DNA of 64,000 nucleotides from Planctomycetales bacterium (GTDB lineage Bacteria; Planctomycetota; Planctomycetia; Pirellulales; Lacipirellulaceae), in assembly GCA_020427155.1 (NCBI GenBank), contig JAGQOW010000004.1, positions 18,875-82,874 of the forward strand. The letters run 5' to 3'. Position numbers and translations under genes: made by a program. This document shows positions 26,507-35,851 of the stretch, piece after piece. Positions within the stretch are counted from its first letter, which is position 1. Each line of letters starts with the position of its first letter. Below the pieces are notes generated by a model. The model saw only the letters and a list, made by a program, of their open reading frames with translations. It did no database searches and was not told the origin of the DNA.

Positions 26507-28917
26507 ACAGCATCTTGAACCGCCATCGATACTTCACAGCGCCCTGGATTCACGCGCAGCGTTCCATGCAGCTCTTCCTCACCCTGCTCGTTGCATTTTG
26601 CTCTGTCTCGTTTGCCATGGGCGAGCAACCAGAGGATCAAATCCCAACGTGCCCTCCAGAACAACTCGGTCTCGACGCAAACCACTTACAGCGCATCGAT
26701 GGACTCGTTCAGCAAGAAATTGAGAAGAAGAACATCCCCGGCTGCGTCGTCATGATCGGCCGCCAAGGCGCCATCGGATTCGCCAAAGCCTACGGCAATC
26801 GGCAGCTTCAACCTGAAACGCAGCCCATGACCCTCGACACGGTATTCGATCTCGCATCGCTTACGAAGCCGATAGCCACTGCGACGAGCATCATGATTCT
26901 CGTCGAGCGTGGCGTCGTCCGATTGCGCGAACCGGCCGCTGACTACATTCCCGAATTCGGACAAAACGGCAAAGAAGAAATCACCATCGAACAGTTGCTC
27001 ACCCATCAGGCGGGTCTGATTCCTGACAATCCGCTGGCAGACTACGAGGAGGGTATCGAAAAAGCCTGGCAGAACCTCTGGCAGCTCAAACCAACCGACG
27101 CCCTCGGCAATCGGTTTGTCTACACCGATGTCGGCTTCATGGTTCTCGGCGAAGTGGTCCAGCGGATGACTGGCCAAAACGTCGCCCAGTTTGCCAAGGA
27201 GAACATCTATCAACCTCTGGCCATGCACGATTCGGGATATCTGCCGGGCGAGTCGCTCGCCCCCCGCGCTGCGCCCACCGAACAACGCGAGGGCCGCTGG
27301 ATGCGCGGCGAAGTCCACGACCCACGGGCTTACCTTCTAGGGGGCGTCGCCGGCCATGCGGGGCTTTTTTCTACCGCCCACGATCTTGCCCGTTATGCCA
27401 ACATGCTGCTGGGAAACGGCGCCCTGGGCAAGGTGCAAATCCTTAGTCGTCAAACCTTAAAAGAAATGACCCGGCCCCGTAACATTGCCGGTCAGTTGCG
27501 CGGCTTGGGATGGGACATGGGCAGTAAGTACTCCAGCAACCGCGGCGAGTTCTTCAGTAGTCAGTCCTTTGGCCATGGAGGTTTCACCGGTACTGCCTTT
27601 TGGGTCGATCCCGAACTCGACCTGTTCGTCATCTTCCTCTCCAACCGCGTTCACCCCGACGGCAAAGGCAGCGCCAATCCACTGGCCGGCCGTATTGCCA
27701 CTATCGCTTCTGCATCGATCCAACGAGCCAATCCGCACAACACTACCCTCTCAACAGAGGGCGCGCCGGCTTCCGCGTCGAAGCCGCCCGTGCTCTGTGG
27801 AATCGACGTGCTCCAGCGTGACAATTATCAGGCCTTGTCAGGTCGCCGGGTGGGCCTGATCACCAACCACACAGGCCTCAACCGTCAAGGCAGTTTGACG
27901 GTCGACCTTCTTCACGCAGCGCCCCAAGTAACGCTAACTGCCATCTTCAGCCCCGAACATGGCCTGCGTGGGAAGCTTGACCAACCGAATATCGATAACA
28001 CGCGCGACGAAGCTACCGGCTTGCCGGTATTCAGCCTCTATGGCAAATCACGCCAGCCCTCTGCAGCCCAATTTGAGAATATCGACACGCTCGTCTTCGA
28101 CATCCAAGACATTGGCGCCCGGTTTTACACTTTCGTCTCGACGATGGGTCTGGCCATGGAAGCGGCCGCCCAGCATGGTCTGCGGTTTGTGGTCCTCGAT
28201 CGTCCTAACCCTATCGGCGGCACTATCGTCGAAGGACCGCTGCTCGATGCAGGCAAAGAGTCGTTCGTCGGTTTCCATACGATCCCCGTCCGCCATGGAA
28301 TGACCGCCGGCGAACTCGCGCGCATCTTTCGCCAAGAACGCGGCTGGAACCTGGACTTGCAAGTTATCGAACTAGAAAACTGGCGCCGTGCCGACTATTG
28401 GGACGCGACCGGGCTCACCTGGATCAATCCTTCTCCCAACATGCGCAGCCTCACTCAAGCAGTCCTCTATCCGGGTATTGGTTTGTTAGAAACGACCAAT
28501 CTCTCGGTAGGACGTGGCACCGATACGCCTTTCGAAATCGTAGGGGCTCCCTGGATCGATGCCAACCAACTAGCCGCCATGCTCAACCAAGCGTCACTGG
28601 CTGGCGTCCGCTTTGTCCCGGTCCGATTTACCCCCGACCAAAGCAAGTTTGCCGGCGAACTCTGTCATGGAATCAACGTGATAGTCGTCAACCGGAATTC
28701 ATTTCGCTCGGTTCCTGTCGGCCTGGAGATCGCCCGGTCTTTGCGGCGACTCCATCCTGACCAATGGGATACTTCGAATTTCAACCGGCTTCTGTGCAAT
28801 GACGAAGTTTACGAGAACATCCGCACTGCGGCCGATCTTCCTTCACTCGACGCGTCCATCAAGCGTCAAGCTGAGCAATTCTTGCTCCGTCGCAGCCCCT
28901 ACCTCATCTACCCTTGA
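26503..28917 (+). CDS. namZ: Exported AmiE-like serine hydrolase fused to NamZ exo-muramidase
   Basis: An 804-residue two-domain exported enzyme; ATG 26503 overlaps the symporter stop. A signal peptide lies around residues 21-39. Residues 55-410 form a beta-lactamase-fold serine hydrolase with SLTK at 119-122, YTD at 207-209 and HGG at 358-360, plus GVAGHAGLFSTAHDLARYAN, the pattern of AmiE/YbbE, an amidase that removes peptides from MurNAc. Residues 430-804 are a NamZ (DUF1343, GH171) domain: RVGLITNHTG, FSPEHGLRG at 482-490, FDIQDIGARFYTF, LDRPNPIGG and PSPNMRS. In Bacillus subtilis AmiE and NamZ are separate proteins encoded close together. The fusion would first strip peptide and then release MurNAc from the glycan's non-reducing end. 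Confidence 0.9.
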   Translation: MNSILNRHRYFTAPWIHAQRSMQLFLTLLVAFCSVSFAMGEQPEDQIPTCPPEQLGLDANHLQRIDGLVQQEIEKKNIPGCVVMIGRQGAIGFAKAYGNRQLQPETQPMTLDTVFDLASLTKPIATATSIMILVERGVVRLREPAADYIPEFGQNGKEEITIEQLLTHQAGLIPDNPLADYEEGIEKAWQNLWQLKPTDALGNRFVYTDVGFMVLGEVVQRMTGQNVAQFAKENIYQPLAMHDSGYLPGESLAPRAAPTEQREGRWMRGEVHDPRAYLLGGVAGHAGLFSTAHDLARYANMLLGNGALGKVQILSRQTLKEMTRPRNIAGQLRGLGWDMGSKYSSNRGEFFSSQSFGHGGFTGTAFWVDPELDLFVIFLSNRVHPDGKGSANPLAGRIATIASASIQRANPHNTTLSTEGAPASASKPPVLCGIDVLQRDNYQALSGRRVGLITNHTGLNRQGSLTVDLLHAAPQVTLTAIFSPEHGLRGKLDQPNIDNTRDEATGLPVFSLYGKSRQPSAAQFENIDTLVFDIQDIGARFYTFVSTMGLAMEAAAQHGLRFVVLDRPNPIGGTIVEGPLLDAGKESFVGFHTIPVRHGMTAGELARIFRQERGWNLDLQVIELENWRRADYWDATGLTWINPSPNMRSLTQAVLYPGIGLLETTNLSVGRGTDTPFEIVGAPWIDANQLAAMLNQASLAGVRFVPVRFTPDQSKFAGELCHGINVIVVNRNSFRSVPVGLEIARSLRRLHPDQWDTSNFNRLLCNDEVYENIRTAADLPSLDASIKRQAEQFLLRRSPYLIYP

Positions 28918-28927
28918 TGATTGTTCG

Positions 28928-28960
28928 AGCGGCAGTCTGTCTGTCGCTGGCTCGATTTCG
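28928..28960 (+). terminator. Possible terminator after the AmiE-NamZ gene
   Basis: AGCGGCAG at 28928-28935 pairs with CTGTCGCT at 28941-28948 (one G-T pair) over a five-base loop, ten bases after the stop. The following sequence has only short T-runs, so its strength is doubtful. Confidence 0.35.
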
Positions 28961-28995
28961 CTTTAGAAACAGTGGTAGCTTATGATTAAATAGCG

Positions 28996-31900
28996 TCATC
29001 GAGACAATGTCGAACCATATCTCGTGGTCGCAATGTTTCGATCGTTTCGCTCAACCTGACTGTTCGAACGGCATAGCCGTTTCGCGGTACGGTGACAGAA
29101 ACAAATGGAGACGCTAGCCAAGATCAACAGCAACGCCGCCGCAGACTCAGGCACGGCCACATCGGTACTGCCCGACAAGCTGGCATAGCCCCCCATCGGC
29201 AAGCTGCTTCCAAACTGGCGTTGCCAAATCAGGTAGTCGTTGCCATCGACATCCAAGTCGCCGTCGGCATCGCCTTGCGTGTGCAGTGTGCCAGCGCCGT
29301 AACCCGCCTGCCAACGGGCGAGGTCGGCGTCGTCCACGTCGCCGTCCTCGTCGAAGTCTGCAGAGAATGTGGTGGAGAGGATCAGGCTTCCTGCTCCGTT
29401 AGGATTCAAGTAATTCAAATAGTAGTAGACGCCTTGCCTGGACAAGAGCGGATCGACTACGATGTCGTCGAACGTTCCAACGAGCGAGCTTTGCCAGCTC
29501 ATGATGACGAACTGATCGCCCGCTGACGGCACGAAGTTATCCACAGACAAGAGGACCAGCGTCGGATCGTTGATCAGCTTGATCTGAGCCGTGTCGTTGA
29601 TCTGGTCATGATTGCCATTGCCAAATCCGGGAGTTGTACCGCCGAGATCAATCTCAACAATGCCGCTGAAAGCGGAGTTGGTCACCTCGACAATCGCAGG
29701 GCTCTCGCCCGGAGCAAACGTGCCCTCTACCAAGTAGTTCTCAAATGTCCCTTTGCCGGTCACGGTCCAAGAGGCGGAAAAGACGATCCGTTCCAGAGCA
29801 CCAGTTCCATCGCCAATAACGTGGCCATGGTTTTTGAAATGACCGTTGACTGTACCTCGACCAATGAGGTTCTTACCCTGTTCGAGCAGAAAGTGCGCGT
29901 GAGAATCGCTGGGATTAGCAGTGCCGGCAGTCAAAGTCCCCAACGCTGTACCTGCGCCAAGCTGAGTGAACGAACCGAGTACTGCCTCGTTCTGATCGTG
30001 GATCGTAACTTCGTTACTGCCGACCAGGAGTTCGCCATCGCTGAAGAGACCAGCAACCGATGTCGCATCTCCAAACACCAAGTCACCTGTGGCGTGGATC
30101 GTCGAACCGGCGAGCGCTGCGATCCGTCCATTGATCGTCCCCTGGGCATGGATGTTGTTTCCGGGCTGGATCGATATCCCTCCCGGCACATTGAGCGTCC
30201 CGCCGGCGATGTTTGTTGAGGAGCCTAGATTCAGGAAACCAAGTCTGTTAAGCGTGACCGTATGCGCACCGACGTCCAGACTACCGCCAATTTGCACCCC
30301 GGCATAACTGTTGGAGTTGCCAAGCGTCAGGTTGCCCGTGGCCGTGACGTCGCCGCCAATACTTACGTCTCCGCTCAGCGTTCCGTGCTCTGCAATGTCA
30401 AGGTTGCCGAAGTCAAAGGAAGGTGCGAAAAACTCGCCGCCGGCCAATGTCAGGGCATTGGAGTCGCTTACTTCCACTGCTCCGGAGGAGACAACGGTGG
30501 CAAATGTCGTGAGTGTCAGCGAGCCGATCTTGCCGGCGCCAGCGGATGCAGTTCCCAACTCCAATGGTCCAGTACTGCTCCAGTTTGCATTCGATGCCAC
30601 AGAGACATGAGTATTTCCATCGCCTACGAGGGGACTCTCCAGATTTCCAAATTGGGCAACAACGACGTTAGCCCCGGAGACGTCAACCGAACTGGCTCCG
30701 CTTGCACTAAGTTCGCCGTGGACGGTCAGCAAGGTATCGACCTCCAAAAGCCCGCCGGTGAGAGTCACTGGAAAGTCGTACCAGACAACCATCTCCCCGC
30801 CGACATGCATTTCAGCACTGTCCTGCATGAGCAGTTCGCCGCTGCCGCCGTAAGTCGCTGCATTGCCGCCCAGGTAAACTGAGCCGGCGCTAGTCCAAAC
30901 CGTGCTATCTCGAAGTTCAACGATCGACTCGGAGCCGCCATTCGAGGCCGCGAAAGCGTCGCCGGCAACGGCGATGGTACTCGGACCAGACGAAGTCAAT
31001 CCGCTCTGGAGAGTCAACAAAGTATTGACGTCCAGCGAACCACCATTGACTGCCACGGCAAATTCGTCCCAGACCTGCATTTCACCGTCGACTCTCATTT
31101 CGGCTCCATTACTGATCGTCAGCGTGCCGTTTCCGTCAAAGAAAGTCGTCCCATTGCTGCCCAAAAAGACCGAGCCGCTGCTTTCCCACAACGTGATCGG
31201 ATCGGAGAGGACGATGCTGGCAGAGGTTCCGGGGGCCGACGCCGCATAGGCAGTAGAATTCGACAGGCGTGCGCCTTGCTCGACAGTCACGTTCGACACA
31301 CCGAGAGAGCGGAAGAGGACGATGCCCGTTTCCCAACTCGACTGACTGCCCTGCAATGTAAGCGTGGCGGTTGAATTCCAGAGATTACCGATCAGTCCCG
31401 AGTTGCTCTCCACTCGCCCGCCGCCGCTAATGGTCAGAGAGGCATCGCTTCTGGTGCCCACGTCGACGACGTCGACGTACGTCATCTTCTTGCCCGCACC
31501 CACCTCTAACGAAGTACCGAAAAGCCCGCCGTTGTCGATATCCAGGTCGGCGTTGCGACTTTCCAAGGTGCCGGCGGTCCAGTTAAACGTGGCGCCAGGT
31601 ACGGCATAGAATCGGTCCAAGGCGACCGCCAGGGTCGCATTGGCGCCGGCTAGGTTGACACTCCCGCCAGATGCGACGGTGAGTTCGTCTCCGATGGAAA
31701 GCGAGCCGCTGTTGAGATTCACCACCCCCGTGGAAGTCACATCCATGTCAACGCCAGGCAAGATGGCGACGGCACTGTCTCCGTTGAGCGTCAAATCCCC
31801 CTTGCAGGTGATGTGTCCGCTCGTCATGCCCCCGTTACCACTCAAGGAGACCATCCCCGTCGACTCGATGGTGACATCGTTGTGGATGGTCGCCTGGCTG

Positions 31901-32931
31901 TCGGTGTTGAGCAAGAAACTCCCATGACTGATCAGGTTGTCTGCCCATATGGTACCACTGTCGTTGACAGTAACGCCGCCGGTCGACCAGACCGTCATGG
32001 TGTCCTGCACATCAAGTTTTCCTGCATCGTCGATCGTAAGTTGACCATTGCCTCCGCTGGCAGTTTGACTACCCCCCACATAAAGCGGTGCGTTACAGTC
32101 CCAAAAGCCCTCACTAAAAACGTGGACAGTAGACGTCGAAACTGTGCGACGGGCAATCGCAGCATACGCGGCATTGGAAACATCGCCTTCGATCTCCAAT
32201 TGGCCGTTGCCGTAATCTCCCACGAGCAGAGATCCGGTATTCGTCCAAATACTGCGATCTGGAAGATTATCCGCATAGACGGTCACCATACCTGTAGAAC
32301 CAGGATTGGCCGCCAAGACCCCTAGACTGTTGGTTAAGGTGCCCCTGAAAGACAATTCTCCGCTACCACTCACTCCGACGATAGTCGGCCAGGAACTGGT
32401 CCAATCCGTAGTTTCCCAATTCCCTAAATACTGAGTTTGGCCAAACCAGACACTTCCATTGCTTCCAGCGTCTCGTCCTATCCAGAGCGCGCCATCTGCC
32501 GTGATCTGTCCAGATCCCGCAAAGCCCAGTTCTGTCAAAGGACCGGTGGTCGTTCCGACGGTTACTGCAATTGTATCTCCATCGGGCACAACTGGTGGAT
32601 CGATATCAACGGCGTAAATCGCGCTGCTAGCCCCAAAGAAGACGTCACCGGCGGAAACTTCGAGCTGGCTTACTATAGCGCTCTGCGGAGGATCGATGAA
32701 TTCGACAGAAGAGTCTTGATTGAAGAGAATCCTGTCATTCACCGACGGGACTCCGTTCGGCGACCAAGCCAAAGGATCGTTGAAGTCATGGTGAAATAAG
32801 GCTTCCAAAAAGTAATAATCTGTTGCTTGGGCGTGGGGGTCGAGGACTTCGCAGGTTACAGCAAAAACCGTCATACTGACCGTGAACAGAATTCGTACAA
32901 CAGATTGCCTGAAATCGTGAGTGGTTAACAT
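28996..32931 (-). CDS. Large exported beta-repeat surface protein with dockerin module and PEP-CTERM-like end
   Basis: A 1311-residue protein. ATG 32931 has GGTGAG just upstream, and a signal peptide follows (RILFTVSMTVFAVTCEVL). The long middle is a beta-helix or autotransporter-like array rich in Gly, Ser, Thr, Asn and Val, with recurrent units such as SVYLGGNAATYGGSGELLMQ and GSVFLGSNGTTFFDGNGTLT, and EMQVWDEFAV beside EMVVWYDFPV. A dockerin-like module (DFDEDGDVDDADLARWQAGYG and GDADGDLDVDGNDYLIWQRQFG) precedes the tail. The sorting signal reads VPES in place of VPEP, then a hydrophobic helix and about 35 polar residues, so it is degenerate. It lies directly downstream of a second protein of the same type (75 bp). 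Adhesion or matrix attachment is the likely role. Confidence 0.85.
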   Translation of the reverse strand: MLTTHDFRQSVVRILFTVSMTVFAVTCEVLDPHAQATDYYFLEALFHHDFNDPLAWSPNGVPSVNDRILFNQDSSVEFIDPPQSAIVSQLEVSAGDVFFGASSAIYAVDIDPPVVPDGDTIAVTVGTTTGPLTELGFAGSGQITADGALWIGRDAGSNGSVWFGQTQYLGNWETTDWTSSWPTIVGVSGSGELSFRGTLTNSLGVLAANPGSTGMVTVYADNLPDRSIWTNTGSLLVGDYGNGQLEIEGDVSNAAYAAIARRTVSTSTVHVFSEGFWDCNAPLYVGGSQTASGGNGQLTIDDAGKLDVQDTMTVWSTGGVTVNDSGTIWADNLISHGSFLLNTDSQATIHNDVTIESTGMVSLSGNGGMTSGHITCKGDLTLNGDSAVAILPGVDMDVTSTGVVNLNSGSLSIGDELTVASGGSVNLAGANATLAVALDRFYAVPGATFNWTAGTLESRNADLDIDNGGLFGTSLEVGAGKKMTYVDVVDVGTRSDASLTISGGGRVESNSGLIGNLWNSTATLTLQGSQSSWETGIVLFRSLGVSNVTVEQGARLSNSTAYAASAPGTSASIVLSDPITLWESSGSVFLGSNGTTFFDGNGTLTISNGAEMRVDGEMQVWDEFAVAVNGGSLDVNTLLTLQSGLTSSGPSTIAVAGDAFAASNGGSESIVELRDSTVWTSAGSVYLGGNAATYGGSGELLMQDSAEMHVGGEMVVWYDFPVTLTGGLLEVDTLLTVHGELSASGASSVDVSGANVVVAQFGNLESPLVGDGNTHVSVASNANWSSTGPLELGTASAGAGKIGSLTLTTFATVVSSGAVEVSDSNALTLAGGEFFAPSFDFGNLDIAEHGTLSGDVSIGGDVTATGNLTLGNSNSYAGVQIGGSLDVGAHTVTLNRLGFLNLGSSTNIAGGTLNVPGGISIQPGNNIHAQGTINGRIAALAGSTIHATGDLVFGDATSVAGLFSDGELLVGSNEVTIHDQNEAVLGSFTQLGAGTALGTLTAGTANPSDSHAHFLLEQGKNLIGRGTVNGHFKNHGHVIGDGTGALERIVFSASWTVTGKGTFENYLVEGTFAPGESPAIVEVTNSAFSGIVEIDLGGTTPGFGNGNHDQINDTAQIKLINDPTLVLLSVDNFVPSAGDQFVIMSWQSSLVGTFDDIVVDPLLSRQGVYYYLNYLNPNGAGSLILSTTFSADFDEDGDVDDADLARWQAGYGAGTLHTQGDADGDLDVDGNDYLIWQRQFGSSLPMGGYASLSGSTDVAVPESAAALLLILASVSICFCHRTAKRLCRSNSQVERNDRNIATTRYGSTLSR

Positions 32932-33006
32932 GGCTCTCACCCTTATGATTTTGAGTATTGAACACTGAGTGGGCAGGGCCCTCGTGCCCATTTCTCATGC
33001 ATGCAA

Positions 33007-35229
33007 TTACAGGCATCTCCTTCTGAAAACCAGAAAGATCGTAGTCCAGCACAACACCAGTGCACTCGGCTCGGGTACAGTCTCAGGGGTAGTGCCCAAC
33101 GGCAAGCTGCTACCAAACTGGCGTTGCCAGATTAGGTAGTCGTCGCCGTCGACGTCCAAGTCGCCGTCGGCATCACCTTGCGTATGCAGGGTGCCGGCGC
33201 CGTAACCAGCCTGCCAGCGGGCGAGGTCGTCGCTATCGACATCGCCGTCCTCGTCGAAATCGGCCTCAAAGACCGGCGCGACTGACAACAGCACGCGATC
33301 CACAATGGTGTCATACTCGACGAGCCATTCCAGTCCAGGCTTGCCGGGAATGGCAGGAAAGGTCTTGGTGGAAAACTCTCCCTGCAGGTCACCTAATGTC
33401 GCAATAATCTCAAACGTTTCCCAAGCACTGGGTGCAAATGGGCTGCCTCCGCCTAGCGGGTCAATTAGCGAGACGCTAATCTCACCGTTGAGTTCAGTTG
33501 AGTTCATGACGATCACATGGTCGTACTCACTGGGATCTGTACCGCCGATTTCGATATTGAGAATTCCTGTGCTGCTCTGCAGGAATCCATCCACAACAAT
33601 CTCTGCCGGCGAGTTGCCGAGATTAATCTCACCTTGGTTCCAAAGCGTTACGTCTATATCAGCTCCATCTTCGATCTGCATTGTCCGATCCGGCATATTC
33701 ACTAGTCGACCTGAACCGAAGAAAATGGCATTCGCTCTGATGAGTGAATTCCCCTCCATATTCAAATCGGCGTTAATTACGTTCAAGCTGGGATTCGCCA
33801 AAGTGTCGCCAAATGTTGCAATGCCGCTGTCTTCAATCGTCGATGCAGCCGTTCCATTCACTTGCAAATTGCCAAAGAGATTCAGGTTCGTGCAGCTAAT
33901 GGTTCCCTGGTTCAGATCAAGCAGTCCAGGATTCGCCGCTGAATAGGAGAAAGTGAATCCCAGAAGAATATCGGGGACAAATGTACCTCCGTTAATGTCC
34001 ATCGTACCGTTAAACAGACCGGAGTCTCCTTGGTCATTGTCGATCGCAAACGCATGAAGGGTCAGTAGGGCGCCGCTGTTGATCACGATTGAATTCGTTT
34101 CGGAATCGCCATCCAGATCAAAATGGGAAAGAGTGCCACTGTTGATCTCTGTCGTCGCATTGATGATCAGCTCGGCAGCCCCGTTCAGGTCGAGCTCAGC
34201 AGCTTCATCAAAGGCAACGTTGCCATCGAGCTGTAGCGATGCATTTACGACGCAATTCCCAGAATTGAACATCAGATCACTCTCGATAACCGCGGTTCCC
34301 GAATTCACTTCAAATCTTGAAGCGTTTACCGTGCCTTGTGCACCAGTTAACGTGGCCACACCGGAAGAAAGTCCGTTGAATTCGATATGCGCGTTGCCCG
34401 CGGTCCAGGGTTGGCGGAAATCAACCTTGTCGCCCCTTCCAATTAGAATGGTGCCGCTAAAGCTATCTGAAAGTGGACCATCGACAACAAGCGTCAATTC
34501 TTTCTCTGGATAGAACTGGGTGTCGTCGACATCGAGAATTCCGTTCCCAGTGGTGCCATCCAAATCGAGTTCACCATCATTATTGGCTTCGAGCGTCAAC
34601 GTTGCGCTGGGCTGTGTACGATCAACCTGGATCGTACCATTGTTTACGAGCACCGTGTCTCCGGAGGAAATGGCCCCTGTGCCAAAACGTACGGTACCCC
34701 GTCCCTGAATGCTGCTGCTGGAATCGACATCGGCTCGAATGTCGATGTCGGCGATCCCATCATTCATCACAAGAGCGCCGCCGTTCTCGACCCACAGATA
34801 GTCGGAGTCGAATCCTCGGTCGTTGGGATCGGCTAAGAGTTCGTCTACGGTAATCGTTGAATCTGGACCACTGATCGTCGAAACCGCAGTTCCATATTCG
34901 GACACATGCAGCAAATAGCCGTTTGTGTCCATATTGAATCCATTTTCGACAGTCAGCCCATCGATCTCGTCCGTGTCTCCATAATATGCGGGCCATGCCC
35001 CAAGCGTCACTTCCGATCCGTTGGTTGTGTCGCTGAGAGTAGCTGTATCTCCATCGGTAGGCACTCGATAACTAAGCAGAGTGTAGGGATCCCAATTCAT
35101 CTGGTAGTGCCAACGGTTAGAATATGATCCACTCCAAGTGATGTCTGCCGCGATGGTATACTCTTCAAGACATCCATATATTGGCCCGATCAGAACCAGC
35201 ATGTAAGCGAACGGCCTGAAGTTGCACAT
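33007..35229 (-). CDS. Exported beta-repeat protein with dockerin module and PEP-CTERM signal
   Basis: A 740-residue protein starting at ATG 35229 (GAGG six bases upstream), with a short signal peptide (AYMLVLIGPIYGCLEEY region). The body is a repetitive beta-rich domain full of Asp, Asn, Gly and Ser with repeating strand-turn units (for example TLTLEANNDGELDLDGTTGN and GTMDINGGTF). Near the end are an IGGTDPSEYDHVIV segment common in autotransporter-like planctomycete proteins, the same dockerin-like module as in the next gene, then VPEPSALVLCWTTIFLVFRRR, a clean exosortase signal. It follows a 153-codon exported-protein gene by about 65 bp and precedes the 1311-residue protein by 75 bp, so an operon of three is likely. 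No enzyme motif is visible. Confidence 0.85.
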   Translation of the reverse strand: MCNFRPFAYMLVLIGPIYGCLEEYTIAADITWSGSYSNRWHYQMNWDPYTLLSYRVPTDGDTATLSDTTNGSEVTLGAWPAYYGDTDEIDGLTVENGFNMDTNGYLLHVSEYGTAVSTISGPDSTITVDELLADPNDRGFDSDYLWVENGGALVMNDGIADIDIRADVDSSSSIQGRGTVRFGTGAISSGDTVLVNNGTIQVDRTQPSATLTLEANNDGELDLDGTTGNGILDVDDTQFYPEKELTLVVDGPLSDSFSGTILIGRGDKVDFRQPWTAGNAHIEFNGLSSGVATLTGAQGTVNASRFEVNSGTAVIESDLMFNSGNCVVNASLQLDGNVAFDEAAELDLNGAAELIINATTEINSGTLSHFDLDGDSETNSIVINSGALLTLHAFAIDNDQGDSGLFNGTMDINGGTFVPDILLGFTFSYSAANPGLLDLNQGTISCTNLNLFGNLQVNGTAASTIEDSGIATFGDTLANPSLNVINADLNMEGNSLIRANAIFFGSGRLVNMPDRTMQIEDGADIDVTLWNQGEINLGNSPAEIVVDGFLQSSTGILNIEIGGTDPSEYDHVIVMNSTELNGEISVSLIDPLGGGSPFAPSAWETFEIIATLGDLQGEFSTKTFPAIPGKPGLEWLVEYDTIVDRVLLSVAPVFEADFDEDGDVDSDDLARWQAGYGAGTLHTQGDADGDLDVDGDDYLIWQRQFGSSLPLGTTPETVPEPSALVLCWTTIFLVFRRRCL

Positions 35230-35295
35230 GATAGCCTCGCTTTCTTCATCTAGATCGAGAGAACGGAAACTCATGTATCCTCTCTCTTACTCTTA

Positions 35296-35757
35296 TTATT
35301 CTTGTTCGCTACGTAGCCCCACTCTCGTCGCCGACAAAACCTGACAGGTTTGCAATGAAGGATCCCACTGCAACCAAGTTCGACGACTTAGGTTCTCTTG
35401 ACTTGCGGCCGAAGTGTCCTCTTTTGCTCCGACCACGTCTTGAATCACTTCCCTCCTTTCACGACCGAGCGCTGCCATTTCAGCAAGCGAGGATCCAATT
35501 GCCGTTGCTGGTTTGAACACAGCATCGTCGGCTGACGTCATTAATACGTTGCTGCCCCAAGCATTTAGATAATTGACTTCACCTGCGGCCGGCACCGCTA
35601 TCAGGAAGATGACTATTGCCAAGAAGAGGCAACGTTGGATCTTCTTGTGAAGTGAGCAGTTCAAGAGAGCTCGCCTTCCGAAGAGCAAACGTCGCGCTGC
35701 AATTGATCCGTCTAGCGCGACAGTCATCAGAAACGAACGGCAAACAGTCGACCGCAT
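35296..35757 (-). CDS. Small exported protein of unknown family
   Basis: A 153-residue reading frame whose ATG at 35757 has a strong ribosome site (GGAGG, nine bases upstream), which is the main reason to accept it. The N-terminus is long and basic (about 42 residues), followed by a hydrophobic segment CLFLAIVIFLIAVPAAG at about 43-59, so it has an extended signal peptide or a signal anchor. The remaining 95 residues are polar with no recognisable motif (GREREVIQDVVG and SRRTWLQWDPSLQ are typical). It is upstream of two large PEP-CTERM proteins on the same strand. A conserved role with them is possible, but I can name none. Confidence 0.5.
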   Translation of the reverse strand: MRSTVCRSFLMTVALDGSIAARRLLFGRRALLNCSLHKKIQRCLFLAIVIFLIAVPAAGEVNYLNAWGSNVLMTSADDAVFKPATAIGSSLAEMAALGRERREVIQDVVGAKEDTSAASQENLSRRTWLQWDPSLQTCQVLSATRVGLRSEQE

Positions 35758-35812
35758 CGTTCACCCCCTCCCGATCACGAAGCGTCGGGAAATCCGCAGG
35801 GCAGCCGGTCTG

Positions 35813-35851
35813 GTGACACGCGAGCCTCACCCGTTTTCTCTCGCGTGTGAC
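35813..35851. repeat. Hairpin in the leader of the 35757 gene
   Basis: GTGACACGCGAG at 35813-35824 pairs with CTCGCGTGTGAC at 35840-35851 (11 of 12) across a 15-base loop. It lies 56-94 bp upstream of the start at 35757 and may form in the 5' leader of that operon. Confidence 0.55.
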
